Of a stretch of DNA of 64,000 bases, positions 36,537-45,870 are shown in pieces. The translations under genes and the position numbers were made by a program. Below the pieces are notes generated by a model, which saw only the letters and a list, made by a program, of their open reading frames with translations, did not search any database and had not been told where the DNA came from. The first letter of the stretch is position 1; every line of letters starts with the position of its first letter. The stretch covers positions 310,001-374,000 of the forward strand of contig NZ_WNLA01000004.1 of NCBI RefSeq assembly GCF_009720865.1. The letters run 5' to 3'. This DNA comes from Pseudoduganella ginsengisoli (GTDB taxonomy: Bacteria; Pseudomonadota; Gammaproteobacteria; Burkholderiales; Burkholderiaceae_D).

Positions 36537-37453
36537 CCTTGCAAAGTCTGCTGACGAACTTCGCCCTGATCCTGTTCATCCTGATGGTGATCACGGGCGT
36601 GATCTGGTGCCTGGACGTGTTTTATCTGGCCAAGCAGCGCCGTGCCGCCGCCGACCGCGCGCTGGCGGAATACGACGCCCGCACGGCCAAGCTGACGGCC
36701 GACGGCATCAAGCTGGACAACACCACCAGCCGCGCGGAAATCGAAGCGGCCAATATGCGCCAGCCAACGTGGGTGGAGTACTCGGGCTCGTTCTTCCCCG
36801 TGATTGCCCTCGTGTTTTTCCTGCGTTCGTTCCTATATGAACCATTCAAGATCCCGTCGATGTCGATGGTGCCGACCCTGCAAGTGGGCGACCTGATCCT
36901 CGTGAACAAGTTCACGTATGGCATCCGCCTGCCGATTTTGAATAAAAAAGTCGTGCAACTGAATGATCCGCAGCGTGGCGACGTGATGGTGTTCAAGTAT
37001 CCGCGCGATATGAGCCAGGATTACATCAAGCGCGTCATCGGCGTGCCGGGCGATAAAATCACCTATGAAAACAAGCGTTTGACTGTCAACGGCAAGCCGG
37101 TGGAATACACGCCGCTGGAAGATTACCTGAACGAAGAAAGCCTCACGTATTCGAAACAGTTCAAGGAAAACTTGACGGGGGTGGAACACCGCGTGATTGT
37201 CACGGAAGCGGCGCCGACGGTGAACTTGTCGGATGTGAAAGATTTCCCGCATAGCGAAGCGTGCACTTATCGCTACGAAGGCTTTACGTGTGTTGTGCCT
37301 GCCGGCAATTACTTTATGATGGGCGATAACCGCGATAACAGCGCGGACAGCCGTTACTGGGGCTTCGTCCCGGACAAAAATATTGTCGGTAAAGCATTCT
37401 TTGTCTGGATGAACCTCGGCAACCCATTGAAGCGGATTGGTAGCATCCAATAA
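36533..37453 (+). CDS. lepB: Signal peptidase I
   Basis: Inner-membrane protease removing signal peptides from exported proteins. 306 aa: transmembrane segment [22 protein letters not shown], a short cytosolic loop, a second hydrophobic segment [19 protein letters not shown], catalytic Ser in [10 protein letters not shown] and Lys in [12 protein letters not shown]. The C-terminal box [17 protein letters not shown] is present. Between the Lys and that box is an insert with two cysteines ([14 protein letters not shown]), as in many betaproteobacterial LepB. Confidence 0.97.
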   Translation: MTLQSLLTNFALILFILMVITGVIWCLDVFYLAKQRRAAADRALAEYDARTAKLTADGIKLDNTTSRAEIEAANMRQPTWVEYSGSFFPVIALVFFLRSFLYEPFKIPSMSMVPTLQVGDLILVNKFTYGIRLPILNKKVVQLNDPQRGDVMVFKYPRDMSQDYIKRVIGVPGDKITYENKRLTVNGKPVEYTPLEDYLNEESLTYSKQFKENLTGVEHRVIVTEAAPTVNLSDVKDFPHSEACTYRYEGFTCVVPAGNYFMMGDNRDNSADSRYWGFVPDKNIVGKAFFVWMNLGNPLKRIGSIQ

Positions 37454-37465
37454 GGAGAAGGCAAG

Positions 37466-37852
37466 ATGCGTGGCAAGCACAAGCAGCAAGGTATTTCCCT
37501 GGTTGGCCTGATTTTGGCCATTGCCGTGCTCAGCATGGTTGGCTTGCTGGCCGCAAAAATCTTGCCCACGTATTCGGAATACCGCGCGATCCAGGGGGCC
37601 ATCGCCAAAGCCAAGGCGGATGGCACAACCCCGGCGGAAATCATTACGTCGTTTAATAAAAGCGCGGAAGTGGGCTATATCTCGTCAATTACCGGCAAAG
37701 ACTTGCTGATTGAACGCGAAGAAGGCGGCCTGGAAGTTTCCTTCGCCTACGATAAGAAAATCCCGCTGGTCGGACCGGCCAGTTTGTTGCTGGAATATAC
37801 CGGCACCACATCGAAATCGGGGCAAGCCGCCGCCAAGCCCAAAACAGAATAA
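37466..37852 (+). CDS. DUF4845 membrane-anchored protein
   Basis: 128 aa: basic N-terminus RGKHKQQG, a single membrane segment ISLVGLILAIAVLSMVGLLAAK reminiscent of a pilin-like or signal anchor, and a periplasmic domain. It starts 12 bp after lepB with AAGGAG before the ATG. DUF4845 proteins stand between lepB and rnc in many betaproteobacteria. Function is unknown; the neighbourhood suggests a link with envelope or protein export. Confidence 0.85.
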   Translation: MRGKHKQQGISLVGLILAIAVLSMVGLLAAKILPTYSEYRAIQGAIAKAKADGTTPAEIITSFNKSAEVGYISSITGKDLLIEREEGGLEVSFAYDKKIPLVGPASLLLEYTGTTSKSGQAAAKPKTE

Positions 37853-37858
37853 AACCCC

Positions 37859-38677
37859 ATGAATTTACAGTTATTGCAAACCCGTCTCGGCTACACCTTT
37901 CAAACCGACGCCTTGCTGTTGCAGGCGTTGACGCACCGTAGCCACAGCAGTTTGCATAACGAACGCCTGGAATTCCTCGGCGATTCCATTTTGAATTGCG
38001 TGGTGGCGTCGATTTTGTACGAGCGCTACCTGAACGTCGATGAAGGCGATTTGTCGCGCCTACGCGCCAACCTCGTCAAGCAGCAGTCGCTGTATGAAAT
38101 CGCGCAAAAGCTGGAATTGTCGCAATTCCTGCGCCTGGGCGAAGGCGAATTGAAATCGGGCGGTTTCCGCCGCCCATCCATCCTGGCCGACACGCTGGAA
38201 GCCATCCTGGGCGCAATTTTCCTGGACACGGGATTTGATAGCGCCGCCAAGGTCATCCGCGCGTTTTATATCCCCATCCTCGACAGCGTCGATCCCCGCA
38301 CCTTGGGCAAAGATGCGAAAACCTTGCTGCAGGAATTCTTGCAGGCGAAGAAGATTTCGCTGCCGCAGTACAATGTGGTGGCGACCCATGGCGCCGCGCA
38401 CAGCCAGGAATTTGAAATCGAATGCCTGGTGCCGAAACTGGGCATCCAAGTCTATGGCCGTGGCGGCAGCCGCCGTGCCGGCGAACAAGCTGCCGCCAAA
38501 CTGGCGCTGGAAGTCGCGGAACAGGCGATGCAAAAGACGCCCACGGCAAGCCGCAAGCCGCGCCAGCGTGGCGCCCAGTTGAAGCTGGCCGGCATCGCGA
38601 CGATACAAGGGCAATCGGATCAACCCGGCGATCAGGCAGCCGCAGTGGCGAAAGACGGCAAGGCAGTCAAACAGTAA
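37859..38677 (+). CDS. rnc: Ribonuclease III
   Basis: Cleaves double-stranded RNA in rRNA and mRNA processing. 272 aa: signature [13 protein letters not shown] with catalytic Glu/Asp, [13 protein letters not shown], and a dsRNA-binding domain ([11 protein letters not shown]...[14 protein letters not shown]). A basic, Gln/Ala-rich tail of about 45 residues ([14 protein letters not shown]...) extends beyond the domain, longer than in E. coli. Starts 6 bp after the DUF4845 stop. Confidence 0.97.
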   Translation: MNLQLLQTRLGYTFQTDALLLQALTHRSHSSLHNERLEFLGDSILNCVVASILYERYLNVDEGDLSRLRANLVKQQSLYEIAQKLELSQFLRLGEGELKSGGFRRPSILADTLEAILGAIFLDTGFDSAAKVIRAFYIPILDSVDPRTLGKDAKTLLQEFLQAKKISLPQYNVVATHGAAHSQEFEIECLVPKLGIQVYGRGGSRRAGEQAAAKLALEVAEQAMQKTPTASRKPRQRGAQLKLAGIATIQGQSDQPGDQAAAVAKDGKAVKQ

Positions 38678-38689
38678 AAGAAGGTCAAC

Positions 38690-39592
38690 ATGAACACCCC
38701 AACCACCTCCGCTCCTTTCCGTTGCGGCTATATCGCCATTGTCGGCCGCCCCAACGTGGGCAAGTCCACCTTGATGAATATGCTGATCGGCGCCAAGGTC
38801 AGCATCACGTCGCGCAAGGCGCAAACGACGCGCCACCGCATCACGGGCATCCAGACAGTCGATGACGCGCAATTCATTTACGTCGACACGCCGGGCTTCC
38901 AGACGCGCCACGCGAATGCGCTGAACAAGACGCTGAACAAGACCGTCACCAATACGCTCGATTCGTCGGACGTGATCCTGTACGTGATCGAGGCCGGTAC
39001 GTTCGGCCCCGCTGACGAGCAGGTGCTGAACCTGCTGCCGAAGCAGGTGCCGGTGATTTTGGTCATCAACAAATCCGACCGCACCAAGGATAAAGCCGTG
39101 CTGCTGCCGTTCGCGCAGCAAGTGGCGGCTAAGCATGATTTCGCGGCCGTGGTGCCGGTGTCGGCCAAGCTGAAATTCCAGCTCGATGGCCTGCAAGACG
39201 AAATCAAGCGCCTGTTGCCGGAGAACGCGCCTGTCTTTGACGCGGACGATATTACCGACCGCAGCGAAAAATTCCTCGCGTCGGAAATCGTGCGGGAAAA
39301 ACTGTTCCGCTTCGTCGGCGATGAATTGCCGTACAAGAGCACGGTCATCATTGAGAAATTCGAGCAGGAAGGCAATTTGCGGCGCATCTTTGCCGCCATT
39401 CTCGTGGAGCGCGATTCGCACAAATCCATGGTGATCGGCAACAAGGGCGCCCGTTTGAAAGACGTGTCCACGCAAGCCCGCCAGGATATGGAAAAACTGT
39501 TTGGCGGCCCCGTGTACCTGGAAATCTGGGTCAAAGTGAAATCCGGCTGGGCCGACAACGAAGCGGGCCTGCGCGCATACGGCTACGAGTAA
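38690..39592 (+). CDS. era: GTPase Era
   Basis: Ribosome-assembly GTPase that binds 16S rRNA near its 3' end. 300 aa: G1 [15 protein letters not shown]2 region RHRIT, G3 DTPGFQ, G4 NKSD, and a C-terminal KH domain ([26 protein letters not shown]). AAGAAGG precedes the ATG. It keeps the conserved rnc-era-recO order. Confidence 0.98.
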   Translation: MNTPTTSAPFRCGYIAIVGRPNVGKSTLMNMLIGAKVSITSRKAQTTRHRITGIQTVDDAQFIYVDTPGFQTRHANALNKTLNKTVTNTLDSSDVILYVIEAGTFGPADEQVLNLLPKQVPVILVINKSDRTKDKAVLLPFAQQVAAKHDFAAVVPVSAKLKFQLDGLQDEIKRLLPENAPVFDADDITDRSEKFLASEIVREKLFRFVGDELPYKSTVIIEKFEQEGNLRRIFAAILVERDSHKSMVIGNKGARLKDVSTQARQDMEKLFGGPVYLEIWVKVKSGWADNEAGLRAYGYE

Positions 39593-39605
39593 TCCCATCG
39601 CCACG

Positions 39606-40478
39606 ATGTCCACCATAGCCGAGCCTGCCGTGTCACTCCCGGAATCAGACCCCGGAAGCGGCACGGCAGGCTCGTCTGTTTTGCCAGCGGCCGGGCCGGC
39701 TGCACCGCCAGCCGTCGCCGCTCCCGTACAAAAGCGCGCCCGCACGCCAAGCCGGGAGCGCACCATTGGCACCCGCGTGGCAGGCCAGCCTGCGTTCGTG
39801 CTGCACAGCTATCCGTATAAAGAAACCAGCCTGATCGTTGACATGCTGACGCGCGACTATGGCCGCGTGGCCCTGATCGCGAAAGGCGCCAAGCGTCCCC
39901 ATTCGCAATTGCGCGGCGTGCTGCAAACGTTCCAGCCGTTATCGGCCAGCTGGACCGGCAAGAATGAATTGCGCACCCTCACCGACGCGGAGTGGGTGGG
40001 CGGCATGCTGCCGCTGGAAAAGACCGCGCTGCTGTGCGGCTTTTATTTGAACGAATTACTGGTGAAATTGCTGGCGCGCGACGACGCGCATCCCGCACTG
40101 TTCAACCATTACGTGTCCACCCTGAACCAGCTGGCGCATAATGAACCGGCGCCCATCGTGCTGCGCAAGTTCGAGCGCGCGCTGTTGAAGGAAACCGGTG
40201 TCGCGGCGGACCTCACGCATTGCACTGGCACGCGCGCCAAAGTGAAAGCCGGGCAGGTATATGTGGTGGACCCGGAGCGCGGTCCCCGTCCCGAACAGGC
40301 CCATGACACGTGGCCGCGCGTAACGGGCAAGACTTTGCTCGATATGGAGCGCGAAGATTACCAAGACACTGCGACGCAGGCGCAAAGCAAACAATTGATG
40401 CGTTTCCTGCTGGCGCATCACCTGGGCGGCGCGCCCCTGAACACGCGCCAGATATTGATCGACCTCTCACAAATTTGA
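39606..40478 (+). CDS. recO: DNA repair protein RecO with extended N-terminus
   Basis: RecO helps RecA load at gaps in the RecFOR pathway. The core begins at [27 protein letters not shown] (around residue 58) and continues with [22 protein letters not shown], the oligonucleotide-binding fold. The 57-residue extension before it is Pro/Ala-rich and contains a 53-bp palindrome. The ATG at 39606 lacks a good ribosome site; an in-frame GTG at 39777 would give a compact protein with the usual start, so the true start is uncertain. Confidence 0.93.
   Translation: MSTIAEPAVSLPESDPGSGTAGSSVLPAAGPAAPPAVAAPVQKRARTPSRERTIGTRVAGQPAFVLHSYPYKETSLIVDMLTRDYGRVALIAKGAKRPHSQLRGVLQTFQPLSASWTGKNELRTLTDAEWVGGMLPLEKTALLCGFYLNELLVKLLARDDAHPALFNHYVSTLNQLAHNEPAPIVLRKFERALLKETGVAADLTHCTGTRAKVKAGQVYVVDPERGPRPEQAHDTWPRVTGKTLLDMEREDYQDTATQAQSKQLMRFLLAHHLGGAPLNTRQILIDLSQI
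39621..39673. repeat. Perfect 12-bp inverted repeat at the recO 5' end
   Basis: GAGCCTGCCGTG (39621-39632) and CACGGCAGGCTC (39662-39673) form a 12-bp stem, followed after 4 nt by TTTT. It lies inside the annotated N-terminal extension of RecO. It may be a transcript-end structure after era or a small palindromic insertion that was captured by the reading frame. Confidence 0.6.
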
Positions 40479-40483
40479 CGACC

Positions 40484-41254
40484 ATGAGCTTCCTCTATCC
40501 ATCCGGCCCGGTGATCGACCTGGGCGTGAACATCGACCACGTGGCCACCTTGCGCAATGCGCGCGGCACCGTCTATCCAGACCCGATCCGTACAGCGCTG
40601 CTGGCTGAGCAGGCCGGCGCCGACTGCATCACGCTGCACCTGCGCGAAGACCGCCGCCACATCAAGGATGCCGACGTCATTGCGCTGGCGCCGCAACTGG
40701 TCACGCGCATGAACCTGGAGGCGGCCGTCACCAGCGAAATGCTGGACTTCGCGTGCAAGATCAAGCCTGCCGACGTGTGCCTGGTGCCGGAAAAGCGCAC
40801 GGAAGTCACGACCGAAGGCGGACTTGATGTGGTGGGCCATTTCGCCGACGTGAAGGCGGCTGTCAGGCAATTGCAGGCCGAAGGCATCCGCGTCAGCCTG
40901 TTCATCGATGCGGATGAACAGCAAATCGCTGCCGCCGCGGAAGCCGGCGCGCCAGTGATCGAACTGCATACGGGCGCGTATGCGGATGCGGAAGGCGCGG
41001 AACAGTTGAAGGAACTGGAACGCGTCAAAGCCGGCGTGGCGTGGGGCTTGCAAAAAGGCTTGAAGGTCAATGCCGGCCACGGCCTGCACTACACCAACGT
41101 GCAGGCAATTGCCGCCATCCCCGGCATCGTGGAATTGAACATTGGCCACGCCATCGTCGCACACTCCGTGTTCGTCGGCTGGGAAAACGCCGTGCGTGAA
41201 ATGAAGGCCATTATGACAGCGACGCGTTTAGGCACGGGCGTGGGCGCCAAATGA
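40484..41254 (+). CDS. pdxJ: Pyridoxine 5'-phosphate synthase
   Basis: Condenses 1-deoxyxylulose 5-phosphate with 3-amino-2-oxopropyl phosphate to give PNP (vitamin B6). 256 aa from the ATG at 40484, 5 bp after recO; the longer frame runs back antisense-free into recO and is not likely. Motifs: [81 protein letters not shown]. The stop overlaps the acpS start (ATGA). Confidence 0.97.
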   Translation: MSFLYPSGPVIDLGVNIDHVATLRNARGTVYPDPIRTALLAEQAGADCITLHLREDRRHIKDADVIALAPQLVTRMNLEAAVTSEMLDFACKIKPADVCLVPEKRTEVTTEGGLDVVGHFADVKAAVRQLQAEGIRVSLFIDADEQQIAAAAEAGAPVIELHTGAYADAEGAEQLKELERVKAGVAWGLQKGLKVNAGHGLHYTNVQAIAAIPGIVELNIGHAIVAHSVFVGWENAVREMKAIMTATRLGTGVGAK

Positions 41255-41658
41255 TCTTCGGCATCGGCACCGATATATGCCAGATCGCACGCATCGGCCA
41301 GTCGGCCGAGCGCACTGGCCTGCGGTTCGTGGAAAAGGTGCTGGGGCCGGAAGAACTGGAGCAATACCGGCTGCGCGGCGAGCGCAGTCCGGAGCGCGCC
41401 GTGCGCTACCTGGCCACGCGCTGGGCCGCGAAGGAAGCGCTGGGCAAGGCGCTGGGCACGGGCGTGGTGCCGCCGATGACCTTGGCGTCGGCGCAAGTAT
41501 TGAACGATGCGGCCGGCAAGCCGGCCTTTGTGTTCAGCGGCGCGCTGGCCGGGCATATGCGGCAACAACGGCTGTCGGCGCAAGTCACCGTCAGCGATGA
41601 GGCGGATTATGCGGTGGCCTTTGTCATCGTTGAGCAGTCGCAGCAGGAAACGTTATAA
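41251..41658 (+). CDS. acpS: Holo-ACP synthase
   Basis: Transfers phosphopantetheine from CoA to apo-ACP, the acpP product in this window. 135 aa; [15 protein letters not shown] and [20 protein letters not shown] hold the Mg- and CoA-binding residues. Coupled to pdxJ by ATGA and followed 5 bp later by uvrC. Confidence 0.96.
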   Translation: MIFGIGTDICQIARIGQSAERTGLRFVEKVLGPEELEQYRLRGERSPERAVRYLATRWAAKEALGKALGTGVVPPMTLASAQVLNDAAGKPAFVFSGALAGHMRQQRLSAQVTVSDEADYAVAFVIVEQSQQETL

Positions 41659-41663
41659 ACAGT

Positions 41664-43523
41664 ATGAACGACGAAGTCAGCAAACAGGATGCACGCGGCG
41701 AGGTATTGGCCACCGTCGCGAAATTGCCCAATTTGCCGGGCGTGTACCGCTACTTTGATGCGGCCGACAACGTGCTGTATGTGGGCAAGGCGCGCGACTT
41801 GAAGAAGCGTGTATCGAGCTATTTCCAGAAGACGCTGTCGAGTCCCCGCATTGCCATGATGGTCGAGCGCATCGCGCGCCTGGAAACCACGGTCACGCGC
41901 AGCGAAGCGGAAGCGCTGATCCTGGAAAATAACCTGATCAAGGCGCTGCAGCCGCGCTTCAACATCCTGTTCCGCGATGACAAATCGTATCCGTATTTGA
42001 AAATCACCAGCGGCGATGCGCCGCGCATGGTGTATTACCGCGGCGCCGTCGATAAAAAGAACCAGTACTTCGGCCCATTCCCGAATTCGTGGGCGGTCAA
42101 AGAATCCATGCAGATTTTGCAGAAGGTGTTCCAGATCCGCACCTGCGAAGACAGCGTGTATTCGAACCGTACGCGCCCGTGTTTGCTGCACCAGATCGGC
42201 CGCTGCAGCGCGCCGTGCGTGGGCGCCATCACGGTGGAAGACTACAAGCTGGACGTCGACAATGCGGCGCGCTTCCTGCGCGGCCGGCAGACGGAAGTAC
42301 TGGCCGACCTGGAAAAGAAAATGCTGGGCTTTGCATCGGAATTGAAATTCGAGCAGGCGGCCGGCGTGCGCAACCAGATCCAGTCGCTGTCGAAAGTGCT
42401 GCACCAGCAAAGCATGGAAACCACGGGCGATGCCGACATCGACATCATTGCCGTCATTGTGCAGGGCGGCCGCGCGTGCGTGAACCTGGCCATGGTGCGC
42501 GGTGGCCGCCACCTGGGCGACCGCGCGTATTTCCCGTCGCACCTGGGCGATGCGGCGGCCGTAGCAGAAGCGGCGCCGGAAGTGGAAGTGCTGTCGGCTT
42601 TCCTGGTCCAGCACTACACGGAAAAATTCATTCCCGGCACACTGATCCTCAACATTGAATACGACCAGCCGGAATTGATGCTGGCGCTGCAGGAACAGTG
42701 CGGCCACCGCATCAACCTGATTTTCCAGCCGCAAGGGCAGCGCCGCCAGTGGCTGGAACTGGCGCAAAAGGGCGGCGAGATCGCACTGGCGCGCCTGCTG
42801 TCGGAACAGGGCTCACAGCAATCGCGCACGCGCGCGCTGGCCGATGCATTGAACCTGGAAGCGGACGACCTGGAAACGCTGCGCATCGAATGCTTCGACA
42901 TCTCGCACACGCAGGGCGAAGCCACGCAGGCGTCGTGCGTGGTGTTCCATCACCACCAGATGCAGAACGGTGAATACCGCCGCTACAACATCAATGACAT
43001 CACGCCGGGCGATGATTACGCCGCCATGCGCCAGGTGCTGACGCGCCGCTATGAAAAGGTGGCGTCGTCGGAAGGCGTCATGCCGGATGTGGTGCTGGTC
43101 GACGGCGGCAAGGGTCAGGTGGAAATGGCAAGGCAAGTGTTTTCGGAGCTGGGTCTCGACATCAGCCTGATTGTCGGCGTGGCGAAAGGCGAGGGCAGGC
43201 GCGTGGGCCTGGAAACCTTGATCTTTGCCGATGGCCGCGCGCCGCAGGAATTGGGCAAGGAGTCGGCCGCGCTGATGCTGGTGGCGCAAATCCGCGACGA
43301 GGCGCACCGCTTCGCCATTACCGGCATGCGCGCCAAGCGCGCCAAGGCGCGCCAGACGTCGCGGCTGGAAGAGATTGAAGGTATCGGCGCCAAGCGCCGC
43401 CAGAAGCTGTTGACGCGTTTTGGCGGCTTGCGCGGCGTGATGAATGCCAGCGTCGAGGATTTGAAATCCGTGGAAGGGATTTCCAGCGCATTGGCAGAAG
43501 AGATTTACCGCCAGCTGCATTGA
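41664..43523 (+). CDS. uvrC: UvrABC excinuclease subunit C
   Basis: Makes both incisions around bulky DNA lesions after UvrAB. 619 aa: GIY-YIG domain ([29 protein letters not shown]), Cys motif [18 protein letters not shown] domain ([23 protein letters not shown]), RNase H-like domain ([19 protein letters not shown]) and C-terminal helix-hairpin-helix ([19 protein letters not shown]). The ATG at 41664 is 5 bp after acpS. Confidence 0.97.
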   Translation: MNDEVSKQDARGEVLATVAKLPNLPGVYRYFDAADNVLYVGKARDLKKRVSSYFQKTLSSPRIAMMVERIARLETTVTRSEAEALILENNLIKALQPRFNILFRDDKSYPYLKITSGDAPRMVYYRGAVDKKNQYFGPFPNSWAVKESMQILQKVFQIRTCEDSVYSNRTRPCLLHQIGRCSAPCVGAITVEDYKLDVDNAARFLRGRQTEVLADLEKKMLGFASELKFEQAAGVRNQIQSLSKVLHQQSMETTGDADIDIIAVIVQGGRACVNLAMVRGGRHLGDRAYFPSHLGDAAAVAEAAPEVEVLSAFLVQHYTEKFIPGTLILNIEYDQPELMLALQEQCGHRINLIFQPQGQRRQWLELAQKGGEIALARLLSEQGSQQSRTRALADALNLEADDLETLRIECFDISHTQGEATQASCVVFHHHQMQNGEYRRYNINDITPGDDYAAMRQVLTRRYEKVASSEGVMPDVVLVDGGKGQVEMARQVFSELGLDISLIVGVAKGEGRRVGLETLIFADGRAPQELGKESAALMLVAQIRDEAHRFAITGMRAKRAKARQTSRLEEIEGIGAKRRQKLLTRFGGLRGVMNASVEDLKSVEGISSALAEEIYRQLH

Positions 43524-43613
43524 GCACGCTGCGCACGCTTGCTGGTGCTAAGTCAGGTTGCAAGGTAGACTAGCGGCGCGTCTATAACAATTATTAAGTT
43601 TCTACCGCAGTCT

Positions 43614-44195
43614 ATGCCTTTCAATATTCCCATTCTGTTGACCTGGTTGCGCGTTGCGTTGATTCCCCTGGTAGTCGGCGTGTACTTCCTGCCGCAAGCA
43701 TGGCTGCCGCTGGCCGACCGCAATCTGGCGGCGACCCTCGTGTTCATTGTGGCGGCCGTTACTGACTGGTTTGACGGCTTCCTCGCGCGCCGCTGGAACC
43801 AGACCTCCGCGTTCGGTGCGTTCCTCGATCCCGTTGCGGACAAGTTGATGGTGGCGGGCGCCTTGCTGGTGCTGACGCAGCTGGACCGCTGCAATGCCAT
43901 CCTGGCGTTCATCATCATTGGCCGCGAAATCACGATTTCCGCGCTGCGCGAATGGATGGCGCAAATCGGCGCATCGAAGTCGGTGGCGGTTAACTCCATC
44001 GGCAAGATCAAAACCGCTGCGCAAATGACGGCGATCCCGCTGTTGCTGTACCACGACATCCTGTTCGGCGCCGTCGATACCCAGTTCTGGGGCGACAAGC
44101 TGCTGTGGATTGCCAGCGTGCTGACGGTATGGTCGATGTTCTACTACCTGCAAAAAGCGTGGCCATTGATCAAAGAGAAAAGTGGCAATCTTTGA
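43614..44195 (+). CDS. pgsA: CDP-diacylglycerol-glycerol-3-phosphate 3-phosphatidyltransferase
   Basis: Makes phosphatidylglycerol phosphate, the committed step to PG and cardiolipin. 193 aa; the CDP-alcohol phosphotransferase motif DGFLARRWNQTSAFGAFLDPVADK (D-G-x2-A-R-x8-G-x3-D-x3-D) is intact. Several membrane segments are seen, including IPILLTWLRVALIPLVVGVYFLP. A weak promoter (TTGCAA near 43558, TATAAC near 43583, spacer 19) may serve it. Confidence 0.95.
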   Translation: MPFNIPILLTWLRVALIPLVVGVYFLPQAWLPLADRNLAATLVFIVAAVTDWFDGFLARRWNQTSAFGAFLDPVADKLMVAGALLVLTQLDRCNAILAFIIIGREITISALREWMAQIGASKSVAVNSIGKIKTAAQMTAIPLLLYHDILFGAVDTQFWGDKLLWIASVLTVWSMFYYLQKAWPLIKEKSGNL

Positions 44196-44223
44196 GAAAT
44201 TGAAATAAATCGTTTACTTCGCC

Positions 44224-44251
44224 TTGACAGGTTTTTTCCAGGCTCTATAAT
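44224..44251 (+). promoter_or_regulatory. Strong sigma-70 promoter of the tRNA operon
   Basis: Consensus TTGACA (44224-44229), 16-nt spacer, consensus TATAAT (44246-44251), then a GC-rich discriminator (GCCTGCC) typical of stringently controlled stable-RNA promoters. The first tRNA begins 39 bp downstream. Confidence 0.88.
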
Positions 44252-44290
44252 GCCTGCCTGTTGTTGATGACAACGCGCAGTAAGAACGAA

Positions 44291-44366
44291 GCGGGAGTAG
44301 CTCAGTTGGTAGAGCGCAACCTTGCCAAGGTTGAGGTCGAGAGTTCGAGACTCTTCTCCCGCTCCA
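44291..44366 (+). tRNA. tRNA-Gly(GCC), copy 1
   Basis: 76 nt, cloverleaf intact: acceptor GCGGGAG/CTCCCGC, TAGCTCAGTTGGTAGAGC D arm, anticodon loop CTTGCCAAG with anticodon GCC, TTCGAGA in the T loop and encoded CCA end. Confidence 0.97.
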
Positions 44367-44451
44367 GTTAAATGTGCGAAGTTGGAAACGATGTTGTAGA
44401 AACAAGCTCTGGTCAAACAAGAATGTTTCTGCGATAATGCAGGGCTCCGAT

Positions 44452-44527
44452 GCGGGAGTAGCTCAGTTGGTAGAGCGCAACCTTGCCAAGGTTGAGGTCG
44501 AGAGTTCGAGACTCTTCTCCCGCTCCA
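44452..44527 (+). tRNA. tRNA-Gly(GCC), copy 2
   Basis: Identical to copy 1 over 76 nt; the spacer before it (85 nt) contains a GATAATGC string that could be a further -10 box. Confidence 0.97.
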
Positions 44528-44580
44528 GTCGAAAGATTGCTGAAGTCGGATAGTTGTAGAAGTAAATAGTAAGGCTCCAT

Positions 44581-44656
44581 GCGGGAGTAGCTCAGTTGGT
44601 AGAGCGCAACCTTGCCAAGGTTGAGGTCGAGAGTTCGAGACTCTTCTCCCGCTCCA
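44581..44656 (+). tRNA. tRNA-Gly(GCC), copy 3
   Basis: Identical to copy 1; 53-nt spacer before it. Confidence 0.97.
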
Positions 44657-44685
44657 AGTTTTACGGCGTAGTACATGACTCCAAT

Positions 44686-44761
44686 GCGGGAGTAGCTCAG
44701 TTGGTAGAGCGCAACCTTGCCAAGGTTGAGGTCGAGAGTTCGAGACTCTTCTCCCGCTCCA
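44686..44761 (+). tRNA. tRNA-Gly(GCC), copy 4
   Basis: Identical to copy 1; 29-nt spacer containing GGCGTAGTACA, similar to the spacer before copy 5, a sign of recent tandem duplication. Confidence 0.97.
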
Positions 44762-44789
44762 GGTTTTCATGCGTAGTACACAACTCCAT

Positions 44790-44865
44790 GCGGGAGTAGC
44801 TCAGTTGGTAGAGCGCAACCTTGCCAAGGTTGAGGTCGAGAGTTCGAGACTCTTCTCCCGCTCCA
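44790..44865 (+). tRNA. tRNA-Gly(GCC), copy 5
   Basis: Identical to copy 1; 28-nt spacer with TGCGTAGTACA. Confidence 0.97.
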
Positions 44866-44916
44866 GAATTCCGAACGGCAGACAGTAACCGGCTGCCGTT
44901 TCAGTCAAGTCTCCCT

Positions 44917-44990
44917 GGCGAGGTAGCAAAGCGGTTATGCAGCGGCCTGCAAAGCCGTCTAGACGGGTTCGACTCCCGTCCTCGCCTCCA
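44917..44990 (+). tRNA. tRNA-Cys(GCA)
   Basis: 74 nt: acceptor GGCGAGG/CCTCGCC, anticodon loop CCTGCAAAG with anticodon GCA, T loop GTTCGACTC and encoded CCA. Confidence 0.95.
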
Positions 44991-45015
44991 GAATCTCTAA
45001 GAGAATCAAGAAGTT

Positions 45016-45039
45016 AGCCCGCCATGATGCGGGCTTTTT
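45016..45039 (+). terminator. Rho-independent terminator of the tRNA operon
   Basis: Stem AGCCCGC / GCGGGCT with loop CATGAT followed by TTTTTC. It is directly followed by a group II intron 5' end. Confidence 0.88.
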
Positions 45040-45042
45040 CTT

Positions 45043-45415
45043 GTGCGCCCAGCATGGGCGCACTCATGTGGGTGAAAGTCCCGCCGCAAGCTGACCACAG
45101 CGAGCGAAGTGACGCGCAACTGCAGAAGGGTGACCGACTGTGGGGAGGAAGCGTGGAGCGAAACTGCGAGCCGATGAACAAGAACCGGATAGGAGGCGCT
45201 GCCAAGCAGGGCGAGCGGGCATGAAACCGCAAAGCTCTCGGGGTCAAAGCGTAGCGGCGTAAATCCGGCGGTTGTGCAGGGAAGGAGTGCGTTCTTACCT
45301 TGGGGAGATCTCGCCTCATGCCTGAAAAGGCGATGTTGGTAAAACCGAGCGAGAAGTCAGCAGAGGCCGTAGTAGCTGTTTTTTTTAGCGAAGGGCCGTG
45401 ATCTTGCCCCGGCAT
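45043..45415 (+). mobile_element. Group II intron, 3'-truncated remnant
   Basis: Begins GTGCGCCC-AGCAT-GGGCGCAC, a group II intron 5' end, then GGGTGAAAGTCCC and the GC-rich domain I text with CATGCCTGAAAAGGCGATG and GAAGTCAGCAGAGGCCGTAG, which in intact introns precede the maturase gene. No reverse transcriptase frame and no domain V are present, so it cannot splice or move. Its first base lies 3 nt past the T tract of the tRNA terminator, the insertion habit known for group IIC introns. The text after about 45385 (TGATCTTGCCCCGGCATTTCCGG) resembles an IS3-type element end and may mark a second insertion that cut the intron. Confidence 0.75.
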
Positions 45416-45504
45416 TTCCGGACACAGCCTATCGCTTAATTAGCGCCGATCTGAACTCGGCGCATTAGCTCTTCCCGCAACCGCATTTGCTCCGCTATTT
45501 CGTT
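45416..45504. other. Junction between intron remnant and RHS fragment
   Basis: About 90 bp with a short inverted repeat GCGCCGA...TCGGCGC around 45445-45464 and no gene. Possibly part of a decayed IS end. Confidence 0.35.
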
Positions 45505-45830
45505 TCATCGTCTGGCTTCACTGAACGATTCATTGTGGTTGTCGCTCGATCCCACCAGCTCGCCGTTGGCCAGCAGGATGTGGGTGGCATTGTTGGCCGC
45601 CAGGTTCAGGCGCTTTTCCAGCAGCTGGCCGTCGACACTGTAGGCCAGGGTGGTTTTACTGGCATCCTTGCCGCCCTTGTCGACCCGCGCCAGGTTGTTG
45701 CCGGCATAGGTTTTGGTGGTGGCCAGCATGGTGCTTTTCGGCGCGCCCACCGTGGTTTTGTCGTCGCGCCAGGCATCGCCGTGTTTGTTGTAATAAATGT
45801 TGGTCCACGACGTGCGGCTGGCGATGGGAT

Positions 45831-45870
45831 CGTTGCCGGTGTAGACCGCATAAAAGGTGTTGTTGCCGAG
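45831..45870. repeat. Direct repeat, copy A (within the RHS fragment)
   Basis: 40 nt, 39 identical to 47160-47199. It encodes LGNNTFYAVYT in RHS frame. The second copy sits exactly at the 5' limit of the fragment, pointing to recombination between homologous RHS segments. Confidence 0.85.

Noticed and set aside
44144..44770. 208-codon minus frame with repeated GAGEESRTLDLN text across the tRNA genes
   Set aside because: It is the well-known false translation of antisense tRNA-Gly sequence.
44291..44865. CRISPR-like array (five regular identical units)
   Set aside because: The units are complete tRNA-Gly genes with CCA ends, and spacers are short and unequal.
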